A stretch of DNA of 15,452 nucleotides from the NCBI GenBank assembly GCA_031262895.1, contig JAISGW010000128.1:1-15452 (forward strand). The letters are read 5' to 3'. Within the stretch, counting starts at the first letter, position 1. Every line of letters begins with the position of its first letter. Source of the stretch: Tannerella sp. (lineage in GTDB: Bacteria; Bacteroidota; Bacteroidia; Bacteroidales; Tannerellaceae). Positions 14,589-15,452 of this stretch are shown one piece after another. Made by a program: the position numbers and the translations under genes. The notes beneath the pieces were generated by a model, which was not told the origin of the DNA, made no database searches, and saw only the letters and a list, made by a program, of their open reading frames with translations.

Positions 14589-14723
14589 TTCGCCGCAGTG
14601 GACTCACGAACCCGCAAAAACAATGTAACGTCTTGTGAGAAAAAAACAACGTCTTGCGGCGAAAATTCAACGTCTTGACAAATTGTTCTCGCGAGTCCAT
14701 CGTCAAAAAACGTTGTTTTTTTC
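14589..14723. other. Repeat-dense spacer with three crossing inverted repeats
   Basis: Three inverted repeats overlap in a crossing order. A: 14639-14652 with 14710-14723, 14 bp, perfect. B: 14599-14609 with 14689-14699, 11 bp, one mismatch in DNA that becomes a G-U pair only in minus-strand RNA. C: 14589-14597 with 14655-14663, 9 bp, perfect. They cannot all form as simple nested stems, so they would be alternatives or pseudoknots. Arms of B flank the 21-bp iteron array. The region lies directly upstream of the rplM promoter. No promoter of its own was found. Role unknown. Confidence 0.55.
14627..14677. repeat. Three AACGTCTTG iterons at exact 21-bp spacing
   Basis: AACGTCTTG occurs at 14627-14635, 14648-14656 and 14669-14677. 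The 9-bp core is identical in all copies, and the 12-bp spacers are partly similar (on the minus strand CAAGACGTT followed by T-rich sequence). The period equals two helical turns, so a protein could bind all copies on one DNA face. The same period is 7 codons, so a minus-frame translation shows repeated K-T-L. The array lies 63 bp upstream of the rplM -33 element. Confidence 0.75.
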
Positions 14724-14741
14724 CGCTTGTAAGCCAGGGCT

Positions 14742-14762
14742 TTGCCATTTTGTCATTGGCAA
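14742..14762. repeat. Small inverted repeat TTGCCA / TGGCAA
   Basis: TTGCCA (14742-14747) and TGGCAA (14757-14762) form a 6-bp stem with a 9-nt loop. A weaker one, GACAC (14789-14793) with GTGTC (14808-14812), follows. Neither has a T-tract. The remaining spacer from 14763 to 14870 shows no supported gene or promoter. Confidence 0.3.
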
Positions 14763-14870
14763 TTTCTCCCATTTGGCAGGTCTTGTCCGACACTTTTTGG
14801 AGGGGGTGTGTCATTCAGGTATTTTCCATGGCGTAAAGATAACAAAAAGTCACGAATTAAACGATGAGCC

Positions 14871-14907
14871 TAAAAAAGTTTCCGGGCCGCCTTTGCCGGC
14901 AGCCCGG
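14871..14907 (-). terminator. Rho-independent terminator after the M56/TonB-type gene
   Basis: On the minus strand a 10-bp GC-rich stem (14907-14898 with 14891-14882, one G-U pair, 6-nt loop) is followed by AAAC and six T (14877-14872). It lies 7 nt after the stop codon of the leftward gene at the right edge. Confidence 0.88.
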
Positions 14908-14914
14908 ATTCCTT

Positions 14915-15452
14915 TTAACGGAAAACTTTCTTTCCCGCCATCAAGCTGAAGGTGACAGGCACGCAGTACTTCACCTGAGCCGCCTCGCCGTTTTTCAGCC
15001 GGCCGGGCTGAAAAGCGGGCATCATGTTGACGACGCGCAAGGCTTCTGCATCCAAGATAGGAGACAAGCTACGGAGGATATGAGCGTCACAGACGCTGCC
15101 GTCCTTGGCAACGGTGAACTGAACGGTGACACGGCCTTGTATCTTCTGCTTCACGGCTTCCGCCGGATACTTGAGGTTGTCGTGGATAAACTTCAGCAGG
15201 GCTGCATCGCCGCCTGGGAACTTGGGCATATAGGTAACAACCCCGTTCTCGGAAGTATCCTGCCCGGCCAAGGCCAAAGCAGGGCTTGCCGTCGTCTTAG
15301 GCGAAGGTTTTACGGTAGGAGCAGCCCCTACGATAGCAGTGTTTCCGAATGCCAGGATAGCGGCCGTGAGCGGGAGGAGCAACAAATATTTAGCTCGCCC
15401 GATACGGAGGGAAGGTCTTTTGTTCATCATACGAATTCTGTCTTTTAAATGT
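14915..15452 (-). CDS. C-terminal part of an M56 (BlaR1-type) metallopeptidase/TonB-domain protein, 5' end outside window
   Basis: The frame is open to the window edge, with seven more codons (HLKDRIR) before the first Met at 15430. The junction 'HLKDRIRMMNKRPSLRIGRAKY' (two parts) followed by a hydrophobic helix LLLLPLTAAILAF is typical of the linker after the M56 peptidase domain in Bacteroidetes BlaR1-like proteins, with the last membrane helix. After a Pro/Thr/Ala-rich linker, the rest is a TonB C-terminal domain ('YPAEAVKQKIQGRVTVQFTV', 'AKDGSVCDAHILRS', 'MMPAFQPGRLKNG'). Such proteins usually pair with a BlaI/MecI repressor gene, expected outside the window. A stand-alone 171-residue TonB-like protein starting at 15430 is the alternative. 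The peptidase HExxH motif is not in view. Confidence 0.75.
   Translation of the reverse strand, partial: HLKDRIRMMNKRPSLRIGRAKYLLLLPLTAAILAFGNTAIVGAAPTVKPSPKTTASPALALAGQDTSENGVVTYMPKFPGGDAALLKFIHDNLKYPAEAVKQKIQGRVTVQFTVAKDGSVCDAHILRSLSPILDAEALRVVNMMPAFQPGRLKNGEAAQVKYCVPVTFSLMAGKKVFR

Noticed and set aside
14627..14677. Iterons as a plasmid or chromosomal replication origin
   Set aside because: No initiator gene, DnaA-box cluster or suitable AT-rich unwinding element was recognised, and the neighbours are core chromosomal genes.
14627..14677. Iterons as a CRISPR array
   Set aside because: Repeat cores of 9 bp and gaps of 12 bp are far too short, and no cas genes are present.
14548..14814. 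88-residue leftward reading frame in the rplM upstream spacer
   Set aside because: It runs through the rplM promoter region and the iterons; its K-T-L periodicity is just the 21-bp repeat in frame. No promoter and no recognisable domain.

Overview
The window looks like a housekeeping stretch of a Bacteroidales chromosome. Three things point there. Several promoters carry the Bacteroidetes -7 box (TAnnTTTG, usually TACTTTTG), and classical Shine-Dalgarno sites are nearly absent. Several families are typical of the phylum: the short AMP nucleosidase, the DUF1460 amidase-like protein, DUF3822, the AAA-ATPase-like/PD-(D/E)XK protein, and an M56/TonB fusion. The rplM-rpsI-rpsB-tsf gene order also fits. 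A Tannerella- or Porphyromonas-like oral or gut member is plausible, but the genus cannot be fixed from sequence alone.

Layout. Positions 1-192 are non-coding edge sequence with a possible leftward promoter, a 9-bp inverted repeat and a 21-bp-spaced direct repeat. Positions 193-3595 hold three leftward genes: an AAA-ATPase-like/PD-(D/E)XK protein, AMP nucleosidase and the DNA polymerase III delta subunit (holA). Positions 3741-6855 are a rightward, translationally coupled trio (PspC-domain protein, uvrB, DUF1460 amidase-like protein), each pair joined by an ATGA overlap. Positions 6803-8861 are a leftward trio: a membrane-anchored pseudopilin-like protein of unknown function, DUF3822, and rsmD. 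The end of rsmD overlaps the DUF1460 gene tail to tail. Positions 8960-10354 encode a compact RecD-like helicase that overlaps waaA/kdtA tail to tail. Positions 10317-14407 are leftward: rplM, rpsI, rpsB, tsf, a strong terminator, then waaA. Positions 14408-14914 are about 500 bp of non-coding DNA with the rplM promoter and leader, a three-copy 21-bp iteron array, several interlocking inverted repeats and a terminator. The right edge holds the 3' end of a leftward M56/TonB-type gene that runs off the window.

Functionally the region mixes translation (S9, L13, S2, EF-Ts, 16S rRNA methylation), DNA replication and repair (HolA, UvrB, RecD-like helicase), envelope biogenesis (Kdo transferase, amidase-like protein, M56/TonB sensor) and purine salvage. 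No phage, insertion sequence, CRISPR array or tRNA was seen. The least explained parts are the structured, repeat-rich spacer at 14569-14762 and the DUF3822/pseudopilin-like gene pair. No new multi-gene system is clearly demonstrated.
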